Source: a virus
Reading direction: 5' to 3' (one strand)
DNA length: 21,115 nt
Virus record (IMG/VR): IMGVR_UViG_3300025781_000091
Coordinates: 1 to 21,115 of that record
Below, one piece after another: positions 8,204 through 13,571 of the stretch. The notes below the pieces were generated by a model, which worked only from the letters and a program-made list of their open reading frames with translations, did no database searches and was not told where the DNA came from. Made by a program: the position numbers and the translations under genes. How positions within the stretch are numbered: position 1 is the stretch's first letter; the number at the start of each line of letters is the position of its first letter.

Positions 8204-8435
8204 TATAGAAGAAGAACTAAATACGCCTATATTGGAGAATATACTTGATATACATGAAAATATCCGTGAACTTCTAGGTGCAATATTTATTCAGTCCCAG
8301 CGTAATTATGATATGTTATCTATTATTGCAGATAAGCTAGGTGCTGATGCTAAGGGGTTATTTGAATTGCACGAATCTGGACAGATTCTTGCTCCCGCCC
8401 CATCATTTATATTTGAAGAAGAGGATAAAGAATAA
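8196..8435 (+). CDS. Small acidic helical protein, unknown
   Basis: The 79-residue protein is rich in helix formers (EELNTPILENILDIHENIRELLGAIFIQSQRNYDMLSIIADKLG) with hydrophobic residues spaced three to four apart, compatible with a coiled coil or helical hairpin, and an acidic tail FEEEDKE. The start ATG 8196 overlaps the previous stop, with AGGGTAG upstream. It ends by sharing an A with the oxygenase start (TAATG). The GGCGGGA motif flips strand inside or just before this gene (8137 to 8393). No function is claimed. Confidence 0.6.
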   Translation: MGNIEEELNTPILENILDIHENIRELLGAIFIQSQRNYDMLSIIADKLGADAKGLFELHESGQILAPAPSFIFEEEDKE

Positions 8436-9001
8436 TGTCATTATTTGTATATGATGATAACTTCCTTACGGAAGAAGAAATGCAAAGATTTGAAGAAGAA
8501 TATTTTTCAAAGCAGATAGCTTGGAGATATTTTGAAAATACTCAGGATAACTACCTAGATCATACTGGAGTTATAAATACTCATGCTGAAGATGTACCTT
8601 ATTTTTCCTATGTGCCTCAGATTACCGATGGTCCAATTTATGACCTTTCAACTCAATTAATTAAGAAGTTTACAGATAAACATAATGTAGACTTTAAAGG
8701 TGTTTCAAGATTAAAATTTAACATTACTCCATGCAGTCCAGTTGAAAAGACTCTATATCCCCATGTAGATACTCATGATCCACATTATGTCTTTTTATAC
8801 TATGTAAATGATTCTGATGGAGATACATTTTTGTATGAAGAAACAGCATCAGATCAAAAATTAGAAAAAGCTACCATATGGAAAAGAATTACTCCTAAGA
8901 GAGGATCTGCTTTTATTATTGATGGATCTCATTATCACTCTATCTCCCCGCCTACCAAAAATAGCATTAGATGTGTATTTAATGCTAACTTAACAATATG
9001 A
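8435..9001 (+). CDS. 2-oxoglutarate/Fe(II)-dependent oxygenase
   Basis: The 188-residue protein has the double-stranded beta-helix signature: H110-x-D112 (LYPHVDTHD), a distal His in GSHYHSISPP (H166 or H168) and the 2-oxoglutarate-binding Arg in SIRCVFN (R179). RGSAFIIDGSHYHS is the characteristic strand before the distal His. The family hydroxylates proteins, nucleic acids or small molecules, and phages carry many versions with unknown substrates. With a glycosyltransferase in the same genome, hydroxylation followed by glycosylation of a virion protein or DNA base is a reasonable guess. RBS: GAAGAAGAGG before ATG 8435. It overlaps the next gene by 4 nt (ATGA). Confidence 0.85.
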   Translation: MSLFVYDDNFLTEEEMQRFEEEYFSKQIAWRYFENTQDNYLDHTGVINTHAEDVPYFSYVPQITDGPIYDLSTQLIKKFTDKHNVDFKGVSRLKFNITPCSPVEKTLYPHVDTHDPHYVFLYYVNDSDGDTFLYEETASDQKLEKATIWKRITPKRGSAFIIDGSHYHSISPPTKNSIRCVFNANLTI

Positions 9002-9792
9002 CCCTAAAACCAATTAGTGATCTATGTCACAATATTTATTATCAAATAGATAATGATTGTGATTTATATCACATTTATACAGATAAGTATTCTTTTAAGA
9101 TTCCCGTCTCAGGATTAGATCATTTAAAATATGGTCTAGATGCTCATTACAATCAAACAGAGTATCTTTTAGATTCTTCTGACTCAGAACTTAGAGAATT
9201 GGGCAAAATTAGACCAAGAAGATCATCTTTAGAAGAAGTTAACTATCAAATAGAGAGAAAGTCTTATAATATGCAAGAAATTAAGGCTAATGATTTAGTT
9301 TCTCGGCTTCCCGTCTTTTCTCAAAGTAGAAATCGTAATGGAAAACAACATATTGCTGATAATAGATGGAAAAAAGCTTTAAATTCTGGAAATGAACGTG
9401 TTGAAAGACTTTTAGAATGGTTTGAAGAAGAAGAATCTTGGATTAGAACAAAATTTCCTACAGTTCATTGGACAAGAGGTACATTTGCTATATCTCCATG
9501 TCATATTTATCCAGCTAAGAAAGATAGAGGAGAAGATTCCTGGACTCCCGACAAAATTTTAAGAGATTTAAGCATTATGAACAAGTGTTTTGATAAAATT
9601 TCAGCTTCTCCACTCCAAGGAAAGCATGCTACATCAAGAAAATGTGCTGAAACTGCTCTTGAATATCTAGATCAGTTTGATTTTGCTGATCTTTCTATCT
9701 CCCGCCAAATTTTTTATCACGTTTTGCATCGTAGAATTGCTCAAAATTTTTATGAGACCTACTATATCACTGATGTTGATCTAGGAATTTAG
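8998..9792 (+). CDS. 264-residue protein of unknown function
   Basis: It starts at ATG 8998, overlapping the oxygenase stop by four bases. The N-terminal third (residues 1-65) looks beta/alpha mixed. The middle (90-150) is basic and helical with RRSS, QSRNRNGKQHIADNRWKKAL and a Glu-rich LLEWFEEEESW. The C-terminal part has WTRGTFAISPCHIYPAKK and FYHVLHRRIAQNFYETYYITDVDLG. I find no catalytic motif I trust and do not recognise the family. It is the last gene of the plus-strand run that began at 6071, followed by a likely terminator. Coupling to the oxygenase suggests a shared job. Confidence 0.75.
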   Translation: MTLKPISDLCHNIYYQIDNDCDLYHIYTDKYSFKIPVSGLDHLKYGLDAHYNQTEYLLDSSDSELRELGKIRPRRSSLEEVNYQIERKSYNMQEIKANDLVSRLPVFSQSRNRNGKQHIADNRWKKALNSGNERVERLLEWFEEEESWIRTKFPTVHWTRGTFAISPCHIYPAKKDRGEDSWTPDKILRDLSIMNKCFDKISASPLQGKHATSRKCAETALEYLDQFDFADLSISRQIFYHVLHRRIAQNFYETYYITDVDLGI

Positions 9793-9805
9793 TTACATCC
9801 AGCTT

Positions 9806-9843
9806 AAAAATCACTTTTGATCAAAATGTTAATGGATTTTTTT
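9806..9843. terminator. AT-rich terminator-like hairpin
   Basis: AAAAATC (9806-9812) can pair with GATTTTT (9835-9841), enclosing the palindrome TTTTGATCAAAA, and a T-run follows on the plus strand. The stem is weak, but it sits 14 nt after the 9792 stop and before a new promoter. Confidence 0.4.
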
Positions 9844-9898
9844 GGTGTATGATTCACGTTTGAAACGCAAAATTAAAAAAAAGATAGTCCGCCCGAAA

Positions 9899-10005
9899 TG
9901 TCCGATTTATATGCATATCTTGACCCAAATGTGGTGTATATCACACCAAAATTGTCCGATATGTCCGTTTTGCGACTTGATTTTTCCAAAATAGTATGCT
10001 AGTAT
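9899..10005 (+). promoter_or_regulatory. Control region of the 10-kb operon: TGTCCGAT sites, palindrome, promoter
   Basis: TGTCCGAT occurs at 9899 and 9953, with TGTCCGTT at 9962. Between them lies TGTGGTGTATATCACA (9930-9945), a CRP/GlxR-like site that also contains a GGTGT/ACACC inverted repeat. The promoter is TTGATT (9977-9982), 17-bp spacer, TAGTAT (10000-10005) with a TGC extension. The palindrome centre lies 62.5 bp before the -10. The 9793-10126 gap holds no credible gene. Confidence 0.65.
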
Positions 10006-10036
10006 TCTACTATAAGAAAAATTAAATATAGATAAT

Positions 10037-10101
10037 CCTAGTGAGCCTCTAGAATATAGAGCAAATAATCTAGGCAAGGAAAGAGATTAGAAAGTCTAAT
10101 C
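10037..10101 (+). ncRNA. Structured 5' leader (two hairpins)
   Basis: In the predicted 115-nt leader, CCTAG (10037-10041) pairs with CTAGG (10070-10074), enclosing CTCTA/TAGAG (10047-10061). A second hairpin is GATTAGA (10085-10091), loop AAG, TCTAATC (10095-10101). There is no U-tract, so it is unlikely to be a plain terminator. It may stabilise the mRNA or control the gene at 10127. Confidence 0.4.
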
Positions 10102-10126
10102 AAATTAAAAGAAAGTAGGTCAATAA

Positions 10127-10336
10127 ATGACTAACTATAAATTACACTCTCCTTCTACTGCTACACCTGCAGGTGTTACTACCTGTGTGTATTGTAATCA
10201 GTCTATCCGTTACCAAAATGGTAACCCTCTTAGTGGCTATGCCCTAGTGTCTAGCGGTTCTTATCGCTGTGGCACTGTGGCTTATAATCCACCTAAGCCT
10301 ATTCAATATGTAAATGGGGTTGCAATAAATGCATAA
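10127..10336 (+). CDS. Small CxxC protein, first gene of the right arm
   Basis: The 69-residue product has CVYC (C20, C23), then R-rich and Gly/Ser-rich sequence and C48 (YRCGT). Three Cys suggest a partial zinc knuckle or a dimeric metal site. GTAGG precedes ATG 10127 by 7 nt. The predicted leader in front is strongly structured. Codons 13-17 carry a 14-bp perfect palindrome (ACACCTGCAGGTGT, 10163-10176). I do not recognise the family. It overlaps the next gene by 8 nt. Confidence 0.65.
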   Translation: MTNYKLHSPSTATPAGVTTCVYCNQSIRYQNGNPLSGYALVSSGSYRCGTVAYNPPKPIQYVNGVAINA

Positions 10337-10505
10337 TTATTTCCTTACTTATACTACAATAAATAGTGATGGGTCTTTCACTAAGTCCCCTCGCCTGCTA
10401 TTCCTAACAGAGGAAAAGGCTAACGCCTACCTTGACCTAGTAGCAGAGGATAGCGTTATCCTCTACACAAGCCTAGAAGTAACAGATAGAGAGGTGCTAG
10501 TGTGA
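10329..10505 (+). CDS. 58-residue small protein
   Basis: The frame from ATG 10329 to TGA 10505 encodes MHNYFLTYTTINSDGSF... and a helix LTEEKANAYLDLVAEDSVILYTSLEVTDREVLV. It overlaps the preceding stop by 8 nt and the following GTG by 4, so an operon arrangement supports it although it is short. Codons here are richer in G+C than in the neighbouring genes. The strand-helix-strand pattern is compatible with a small alpha/beta fold. No family recognised. Confidence 0.6.
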   Translation: MHNYFLTYTTINSDGSFTKSPRLLFLTEEKANAYLDLVAEDSVILYTSLEVTDREVLV

Positions 10506-10612
10506 TCTATCTTACATATTTACTACGCTTTATCCTCGGCGTGTCGCTTGTGTTAGCGATACCTTTCTGCTACTATATGCTACAAGATGTTAAGAATTGG
10601 ACAAATGATTAA
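10502..10612 (+). CDS. 36-residue single-pass membrane peptide
   Basis: The frame begins at a GTG that overlaps the previous stop (GTGTGA) and encodes MIYLTYLLRFILGVSLVLAIPFCYYML followed by a short polar tail DVKNWTND. Residues 3-27 form one membrane helix. It overlaps the next ATG by 8 nt. Its codons contain a promoter-like sequence (10538-10576). The role is unknown; holin-like or inhibitor peptides are possible but nothing shows it. Confidence 0.5.
   Translation: MIYLTYLLRFILGVSLVLAIPFCYYMLQDVKNWTND
10538..10576 (+). promoter_or_regulatory. GGCGTGTCG-type promoter inside a membrane-peptide gene
   Basis: GGCGTGTCG (10538-10546), 1 bp, TTGTGT (10548-10553), 17 bp, TACTAT (10571-10576) with a TGC extension. 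This is the same layout as at 13293 and 16030. It would drive 10605 onward. Confidence 0.45.
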
Positions 10613-10745
10613 AAGACTAATTATATCGTTACTAGTAGTAGCCCTACTTTCAGTAATGTCGGTGGCTAATGCTAAAGTAATTAAGCCTCATACAATTAAG
10701 GGCTATACTACACACTTTAATTTTTATACACACAAGAAACACTAA
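10605..10745 (+). CDS. 46-residue secreted peptide with signal sequence
   Basis: The frame from ATG 10605 encodes MIKRLIISLLVVALLSVMSVANA, a classic signal peptide with a basic start, hydrophobic core and an ANA cleavage site. A 23-residue polar, His/Lys-rich remainder (KVIKPHTIKGYTTHFNFYTHKKH) follows. The mature peptide would lie outside the membrane. The codons for MSVANAKV coincide with a GTCGGTG-type promoter. No homologue is recognised. Confidence 0.5.
   Translation: MIKRLIISLLVVALLSVMSVANAKVIKPHTIKGYTTHFNFYTHKKH
10658..10678 (+). promoter_or_regulatory. Weak GTCGGTG-type promoter
   Basis: GTCGGTG (10658-10664), 8 bp, TGC-TAAAGT (10673-10678). The -10 is poor, so this may be a relic or a coincidence of signal-peptide codons, but spacing and extension match the family. 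Confidence 0.3.
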
Positions 10746-10755
10746 GGACAGATAA

Positions 10756-10908
10756 ATGACTTATACATACAGTTTTGATAAAGATACACGATCATCACTA
10801 GATCCCGCCGATTTTATGCAGGCTCAAAATGATGAATATGAAATGAATAACGAATTAGACTTTGATTTCGTAGATGTCGGGGAGTTTGACCCTGACGAGG
10901 TTCTATGA
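10756..10908 (+). CDS. 50-residue very acidic protein
   Basis: The frame from ATG 10756 encodes MTYTYSFDKDTRSSLDPADF and an acidic tail with DEYEMNNELDFDFVDVGEFDPDEVL. Strong negative charge can mimic DNA, as in several phage inhibitors, but that is only a possibility. AGGACA lies before the start. The stop codon is 2 nt from a GTCGGTG promoter, so the next unit starts within this gene's end. Confidence 0.6.
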   Translation: MTYTYSFDKDTRSSLDPADFMQAQNDEYEMNNELDFDFVDVGEFDPDEVL

Positions 10909-10909
10909 T

Positions 10910-10930
10910 GTCGGTGGTCTATGCTAGACT
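10910..10930 (+). promoter_or_regulatory. GTCGGTG-type extended -10 promoter
   Basis: GTCGGTG (10910-10916), 8 bp, TGC-TAGACT (10925-10930). A second TATAAT follows at 10930-10935. The leader is CAA-rich and G-poor up to AAAAGGA before ATG 10965. Confidence 0.6.
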
Positions 10931-10964
10931 ATAATCAACAACAACAAAAGAAAAGGACAAATAA

Positions 10965-11126
10965 ATGACTCTAGAAAATAAGACATACAAGGTAGGCGAT
11001 CTATTCACTACACAAAAGAGCAAGGTTACAGGTGTAATCAAGGCTATTGAACCAAAGACACCAAATCAGACTTTAGTTCTGCTTGATGTTGATGGCGAGG
11101 AAAGATTTACCACAGTAACTTTCTAA
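10965..11126 (+). CDS. 53-residue beta-barrel-like protein, paralogue 1
   Basis: The product MTLENKTYKVGDLFTTQKSKVTGVIKAIEPKTPNQTLVLLDVDGEERFTTVTF has the length and strand pattern of a small SH3/KOW-like barrel ('G.lf.t.ks..tG.I..i......v.l...G..rf'). It aligns along its whole length with the product of 11214-11384, so the pair is a tandem duplication. AAAAGGACA provides the ribosome site. Function is not known; binding of nucleic acid or of a host polymerase would be typical for such folds, but is speculation. Confidence 0.65.
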   Translation: MTLENKTYKVGDLFTTQKSKVTGVIKAIEPKTPNQTLVLLDVDGEERFTTVTF

Positions 11127-11174
11127 CTTTCGGGAAATACCTGAAAAGTCCTGAGCAAGACTAGAAACTGCTCA
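11126..11174 (+). ncRNA. Twin hairpins between paralogous genes
   Basis: ACTTTCGGG pairs with CCTGAAAAGT (one bulged A, loop AAATA) and TGAGCA (11152-11157) pairs with TGCTCA (11169-11174). An AAAACCCAAC leader follows directly. They may act as an RNA processing or attenuation element; there is no U-tract. Confidence 0.4.
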
Positions 11175-11213
11175 CCAAAACCCAACAAGAAAAAAAAAGG
11201 AAAACTAAAAAAA

Positions 11214-11384
11214 ATGACAATTCAAGGATATACATATCAAATCGGTGATTTATTCACAACAAGCAAAACAGGAATTACAGGCAGAATTGCAAAGTTCTCA
11301 CCCGTAAGTAATAAAGTAACAAGAGTGCAACTAACTCTAGCAAATGGTCAAAAGCGTTTCGCTATGGTAAAAACTTCTAAGTAA
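11214..11384 (+). CDS. 56-residue beta-barrel-like protein, paralogue 2
   Basis: The product MTIQGYTYQIGDLFTTSKTG... shares YxxGDLFTTxKxxxTGxI with the 10965 gene and keeps the later strands (VQLTLANGQKRFAMV). The differences are mostly conservative, so both copies seem maintained as proteins. AAAAGGAAAAC precedes the start. The two copies probably have related but distinct partners; which is unknown. Confidence 0.65.
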   Translation: MTIQGYTYQIGDLFTTSKTGITGRIAKFSPVSNKVTRVQLTLANGQKRFAMVKTSK

Positions 11385-11387
11385 TGC

Positions 11388-11455
11388 TATAATAAAACGA
11401 AACAGGGGCAGTTTAGAGAGTGTTCTCGCCCAATGTCGTAAGTAAGAACTCTCAC
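11388..11455 (+). promoter_or_regulatory. Extended -10 promoter and leader hairpin
   Basis: TGC-TATAAT (-10 at 11388-11393) has no clear -35. Its predicted leader folds: GAGAG (TG bulge) TTCT at about 11415-11425 pairs with AGAACTCTC at about 11447-11455. It drives the MTRKDY gene pair. Confidence 0.45.
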
Positions 11456-11480
11456 CTATTAGAAAAGGATAGAAAATAAA

Positions 11481-11651
11481 ATGACAAGAAAAGACTACAT
11501 TGTAATCGCAGAAGTTTTGAGAAAATTTTCAACCTCTTTAGAAATTACAGAGTTTGAAGATTTGGTAAGCGAATTTTCTGAAGTAATGAAAAAAGATAAT
11601 GATAGGTTTGACACAGAAAGATTTTCTCGTGCTTGCTGGGGGAGAAAATAA
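11481..11651 (+). CDS. MTRKDY-family small protein, copy 1
   Basis: The 56-residue protein MTRKDYIVIAEVLRKFS...FEDLVSEFSEVMKKDNDRFDTERFSRACWGRK belongs to a small helical family I associate with actinophages ('MTRKDY..iA..l......F...f...l..dN.rFd..rF...c'). This comes from memory of the pattern, not a search. It is one of two adjacent copies (see 11653). AAAAGGATAG precedes the ATG. No function is known. Confidence 0.7.
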   Translation: MTRKDYIVIAEVLRKFSTSLEITEFEDLVSEFSEVMKKDNDRFDTERFSRACWGRK

Positions 11652-11652
11652 A

Positions 11653-11835
11653 ATGATGACCCGTAAAGACTATGTTGCAACAGCAGAGATTCTAAATTCA
11701 TACGGATCAGAAATTCGTTTAGAAGTTTTTGAAGATCTTGTAAATGATTTTATTGAAATGTTTTCAACGGATAACGAAAGATTTGACTCAGATAGATTTT
11801 GGGAAGAGTGTTTTAAAACCGTTAATCATAATTAA
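11653..11835 (+). CDS. MTRKDY-family small protein, copy 2
   Basis: The 60-residue product MMTRKDYVATAEILNSYGSE... matches the neighbouring copy in the N-terminal MTRKDY, the central FEDLV and the C-terminal D(N)ERFDSDRFWEEC. I placed the start at 11653, 1 nt after the previous stop, with GGGGGAG upstream; a second ATG at 11656 is equally possible, and a longer in-frame start at 11599 lies inside copy 1. The two copies have diverged well beyond a recent duplication. Confidence 0.7.
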   Translation: MMTRKDYVATAEILNSYGSEIRLEVFEDLVNDFIEMFSTDNERFDSDRFWEECFKTVNHN

Positions 11836-11842
11836 ATAAATT

Positions 11843-11880
11843 GGGAGCTGAGCGATCTCCGTAAAAGGCTCAATTTTTAA
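11843..11880 (+). terminator. Terminator after the MTRKDY pair
   Basis: AATTG..AGC pairs with GCTCAATT (two bulged G), with an inner GGAG/CTCC hairpin, followed by a TTTTT run. It fits a factor-independent terminator ending the 11388 unit. Confidence 0.5.
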
Positions 11881-11910
11881 AATGTTTTAACTTAATAAAA
11901 ATTCAAAAAA

Positions 11911-11961
11911 TTCCGCGCCCCCGAGGTCGGGCGTGTCGTTTACGGTGTGATATTTATCACT
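11911..11961. repeat. Intergenic cassette copy 1: GC-rich inverted repeat plus CRP-like site
   Basis: An A-run is followed by TTCCGCGCCCCCGAGG..., the 28-bp repeat at 11911-11938 with a CCCGA/TCGGG core and CGCGCCC/GGGCGTG outer arms. TGTGATATTTATCACT follows at 11946-11961. The repeat is identical at 13225-13252 and lacks one T at 15969-15995. Confidence 0.75.
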
Positions 11962-12001
11962 TTTAAGACGCTCCAAATACTGAGACTACTCGTCAGTATA
12001 C

Positions 12002-12030
12002 TGGATAGTAGCGATTTTATGTGTTATAAT
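12002..12030 (+). promoter_or_regulatory. Extended -10 promoter upstream of 12149
   Basis: TGT-TATAAT (12025-12030), with TGGATA 17 bp upstream (12002-12007). The centre of the CRP-like site is 71.5 bp before the -10. Confidence 0.55.
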
Positions 12031-12074
12031 TCCATTATATAAAATTACATAAGAAAAAAAGTTAGTTAATCAAC

Positions 12075-12114
12075 GGCGTGTCGCCTTGAAATTCAGCAGA
12101 AAGTCTGCTAAACT
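12075..12114 (+). promoter_or_regulatory. GGCGTGTCG-type promoter, second of the tandem pair
   Basis: GGCGTGTCG (12075-12083), 2 bp, TTGAAA (12086-12091), 17 bp, TGC-TAAACT (12109-12114). If read as RNA from the upstream promoter the same stretch folds into GGCG/CGCC and AGCAGA/TCTGCT hairpins closed by GTTAG/CTAAC. Confidence 0.5.
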
Positions 12115-12148
12115 AACGATAGTTAAAAATAAAGAAAGGTGGTCAAAA

Positions 12149-12343
12149 ATGACTACACTAAATAAAGTAAATATAGGTAAAGAATTGGGCATATCTGCTC
12201 AATTAGAAAATCGTATTATCCACGATGTAAACAATGGTGGTGCAAAATCCACTTATGGGCTAAATATGGCTCAACGTAATTGGTTAATACAAGTAATATT
12301 CTCTAACAGTTTTCCTAAGTGTAACTGCTTAGAGTGTTTATAA
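12149..12343 (+). CDS. 64-residue protein with C-terminal CxCLxC
   Basis: The ATG at 12149 follows AAAGGTGG; a longer frame from 12086 would begin inside a promoter. The helical N-terminus (LNKVNIGKELGISAQLENRIIHDVNNGG) and MAQRNWLIQVIFSN end in a Cys cluster KCNCLECL. The helix-rich basic region suggests nucleic-acid binding, but no domain is recognised. It heads a run of six genes transcribed from tandem promoters. Confidence 0.6.
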   Translation: MTTLNKVNIGKELGISAQLENRIIHDVNNGGAKSTYGLNMAQRNWLIQVIFSNSFPKCNCLECL

Positions 12344-12360
12344 GAAAGGATAACTAATAT

Positions 12361-12573
12361 ATGCTAATATCTGAAGCCCTAGAGGGTAAATTTATCCGTT
12401 CATTTAATTCCCGCCGTGAGGGAATTATTCAGCAGGCAGATATCCGTAGCGATATCTCAACCCCTGAGGGTTGCTATGCTTATGCGGTAAAAGTAAGACC
12501 ACAATGGAATGGCGAGGGATATCCTAAGCCAGATTTCTGGACAACAATTTATATTGGAAAGGATGACGAATAA
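12361..12573 (+). CDS. 70-residue small protein
   Basis: The product MLISEALEGKFIRSFNSRREGIIQQADIRSD... has strands rich in Arg and aromatic residues, ending in DFWTTIYIGKDDE. The pattern ('G.firSf.....G.I..a......Gc.ay.Vk.rp') suggests a small beta fold. AGAAAGGA lies about 9 nt before the ATG. It shares one base with the next start (TAATG). It contains a TCCCGCC motif at 12409. Family not recognised. Confidence 0.65.
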   Translation: MLISEALEGKFIRSFNSRREGIIQQADIRSDISTPEGCYAYAVKVRPQWNGEGYPKPDFWTTIYIGKDDE

Positions 12574-12692
12574 TGACTGATTTATTTGATATCTTTATCT
12601 GCGATGAATGCGATACCCTAGCCACCTTGTCGGTGGCAGGTGATACAATACAATTAAATAAATGCAAATGCTTAACAAGAAAGGACAACTAA
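12573..12692 (+). CDS. 39-residue Cys-rich peptide
   Basis: The frame MTDLFDIFICDECDTLATLSVAGDTIQ... has C10-x2-C13 and C31-x-C33, enough for one zinc site. Start and stop overlap both neighbours (TAATG at each end), which supports it as a real gene. Its codons 19-26 contain a full GTCGGTG promoter for the next gene, so the same bases serve two purposes. A similar zinc-plus-promoter arrangement occurs at 16076. No function known. Confidence 0.6.
   Translation: MTDLFDIFICDECDTLATLSVAGDTIQLNKCKCLTRKDN
12629..12649 (+). promoter_or_regulatory. GTCGGTG-type promoter inside a Cys-rich gene
   Basis: GTCGGTG (12629-12635), 8 bp, TGA-TACAAT (12644-12649). The first half lies in an inverted repeat CCACC/GGTGG (12622-12636). 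It drives the gene at 12692. Confidence 0.6.
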
Positions 12693-12877
12693 TGTCAATA
12701 GAAAAAAATGCACTAGACGAAATCGTAAGTTGCTCAAATTGCTATGGTCAAGGAATGACGGGCTGGGTATCACCAGACGGCGACTATGACTTTGAATATT
12801 GCGAATGCAACCCTAACCAAATTCCAGCAGATGAAATTGCTGAATATCACCAACTATTCGCAGGAAGCGAGGCTTAA
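12692..12877 (+). CDS. 61-residue DnaJ-type zinc-knuckle protein
   Basis: C14-x2-C17-YGQG (CSNCYGQG) resembles one half of the DnaJ CxxCxGxG zinc motif, paired with YCEC (C37, C39). The rest is acidic. A 10-codon longer frame from 12662 exists, but AAAGGACAAC just before 12692 and the stop overlap favour this start. Such short zinc knuckles are common in phages; the binding partner is unknown. Confidence 0.65.
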   Translation: MSIEKNALDEIVSCSNCYGQGMTGWVSPDGDYDFEYCECNPNQIPADEIAEYHQLFAGSEA

Positions 12878-13093
12878 ATGAAATATTCAAATTATTCAAT
12901 TACTGTCGCATATGACGGAAAACCTGTCCATTGGCAACAATGGTATGAAAATGCACTTGACGCAGTAAATTCTTTTAACAAATTTGTTGATCACGGATTT
13001 GCTGATGAATTTGCAACTGTAAATTTAATTGAAGCATCTGGCAAAATGCACACAAGACATTTTTATCGTAATGGAAAAGTTAGTGGGAAATAA
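12878..13093 (+). CDS. 71-residue small protein
   Basis: The product MKYSNYSITVAYDGKPVHWQQWYENALDAVNSFNKFVDHGFADEFATVNLIEASGKMHTRHFYRNGKVSGK starts at the base after the previous stop. The pattern (strand, helix 'ALDAVNSFNKFVD', strands 'FATVNLIEASGKMHTRHFY') suggests a ferredoxin-like small domain. AGGAAGCGAGG acts as ribosome site. No family recognised; the sequence looks like a well-conserved folded protein rather than chance. Confidence 0.65.
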   Translation: MKYSNYSITVAYDGKPVHWQQWYENALDAVNSFNKFVDHGFADEFATVNLIEASGKMHTRHFYRNGKVSGK

Positions 13094-13097
13094 AATT

Positions 13098-13208
13098 ATG
13101 GAAAAAGTAAAGCGAATTCAAGAGTTGCGTCGCAGTAATGCTGCGACTGCAATTCCATCAAAGAAAAAATATTCACGAAAAATAAAACACAAAAATAAAT
13201 TAAAATAA
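13098..13208 (+). CDS. 36-residue highly basic peptide
   Basis: The frame MEKVKRIQELRRSNAATAIP... ends in a tail with 11 Lys/Arg in 17 residues (KKKYSRKIKHKNKLK). It could bind DNA or RNA. It starts 4 nt after the preceding stop, and 16 nt after its own stop comes the intergenic cassette. Short length limits confidence; the ribosome site is weak. Confidence 0.45.
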   Translation: MEKVKRIQELRRSNAATAIPSKKKYSRKIKHKNKLK

Positions 13209-13224
13209 TTTCAGCTGCAAAAAA

Positions 13225-13270
13225 TTCCGCGCCCCCGAGGTCGGGCGTGTCGCATGTGATTAAGATCATA
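13225..13270. repeat. Intergenic cassette copy 2: GC-rich repeat plus CRP-like site
   Basis: The 28-bp repeat (13225-13252) is identical to copy 1. TGTGATTAAGATCATA (13255-13270) follows after 2 bp and is a weaker palindrome. Confidence 0.7.
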
Positions 13271-13292
13271 TAATTACAACTCTGCAATTTAC

Positions 13293-13331
13293 GGCGTGTC
13301 GTTTGCTTGTGTCGGTGCAATGTGTTATTAT
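13293..13331 (+). promoter_or_regulatory. Promoter with both recurring elements
   Basis: GGCGTGTCG (13293-13301), 1 bp, TTGCTT (13303-13308), 17 bp, TGT-TATTAT (13326-13331). GTCGGTG (13311-13317) sits in the spacer, 8 bp before the -10. The CRP-like centre lies 63.5 bp before the -10. Confidence 0.7.
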
Positions 13332-13358
13332 TCCATTATTGAAAGAAAGGAAAACTAA

Positions 13359-13502
13359 ATGAATACTTGTGAAGATTTCCCATGTTGTGGTCATGAGCTA
13401 AATGACTGCGATGGATCTTTATATGGCTCTGATGATGTCCTTAAGCAGGACATGTGGCGGATGATGACCCGCATGGCTGACGCTGAAATGGGAGACTTAT
13501 AG
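13359..13502 (+). CDS. CEDFPCCGHE-type Cys-rich small protein
   Basis: The 47-residue MNTCEDFPCCGHELNDCDGS... has C4, C9, C10, H12 and C17 close together, then a Met-rich helix WRMMTRMADAEMGDL. I recall this N-terminal motif from many small actinobacterial and actinophage proteins; its role is unknown and metal binding is likely. AAAGAAAGGAAAAC precedes the ATG. The last codons form one arm of a perfect hairpin. Confidence 0.75.
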   Translation: MNTCEDFPCCGHELNDCDGSLYGSDDVLKQDMWRMMTRMADAEMGDL

Positions 13503-13508
13503 TCTCCC
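13490..13508 (+). terminator. Hairpin over the stop codon
   Basis: GGGAGAC (13490-13496) and GTCTCCC (13502-13508) with a TTATA loop enclose the TAG. There is no U-tract; it lies 3 nt before the next GTCGGTG promoter and may insulate it. Confidence 0.45.
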
Positions 13509-13511
13509 CGT

Positions 13512-13532
13512 GTCGGTGCCCCTTGATATAAT
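13512..13532 (+). promoter_or_regulatory. GTCGGTG-type extended -10 promoter
   Basis: GTCGGTG (13512-13518), 8 bp, TGA-TATAAT (13527-13532), a perfect -10. No -35 is visible at the expected place (CTCCCC). The leader contains CCCAAC. Confidence 0.7.
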
Positions 13533-13571
13533 AAACCTAATACCCCAACTAAAGAAATGGAAAATAAATAA

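Noticed and set aside
10163-10176. 14-bp perfect palindrome ACACCTGCAGGTGT
   Set aside because: Single copy within codons and no promoter nearby; most likely chance.
12061-12117. Three-way-junction RNA fold (GTTAG/CTAAC with two inner hairpins)
   Set aside because: The same bases form a well-spaced promoter (GGCGTGTCG, TTGAAA, 17 bp, TAAACT), so the fold may be incidental; kept only as a remark.
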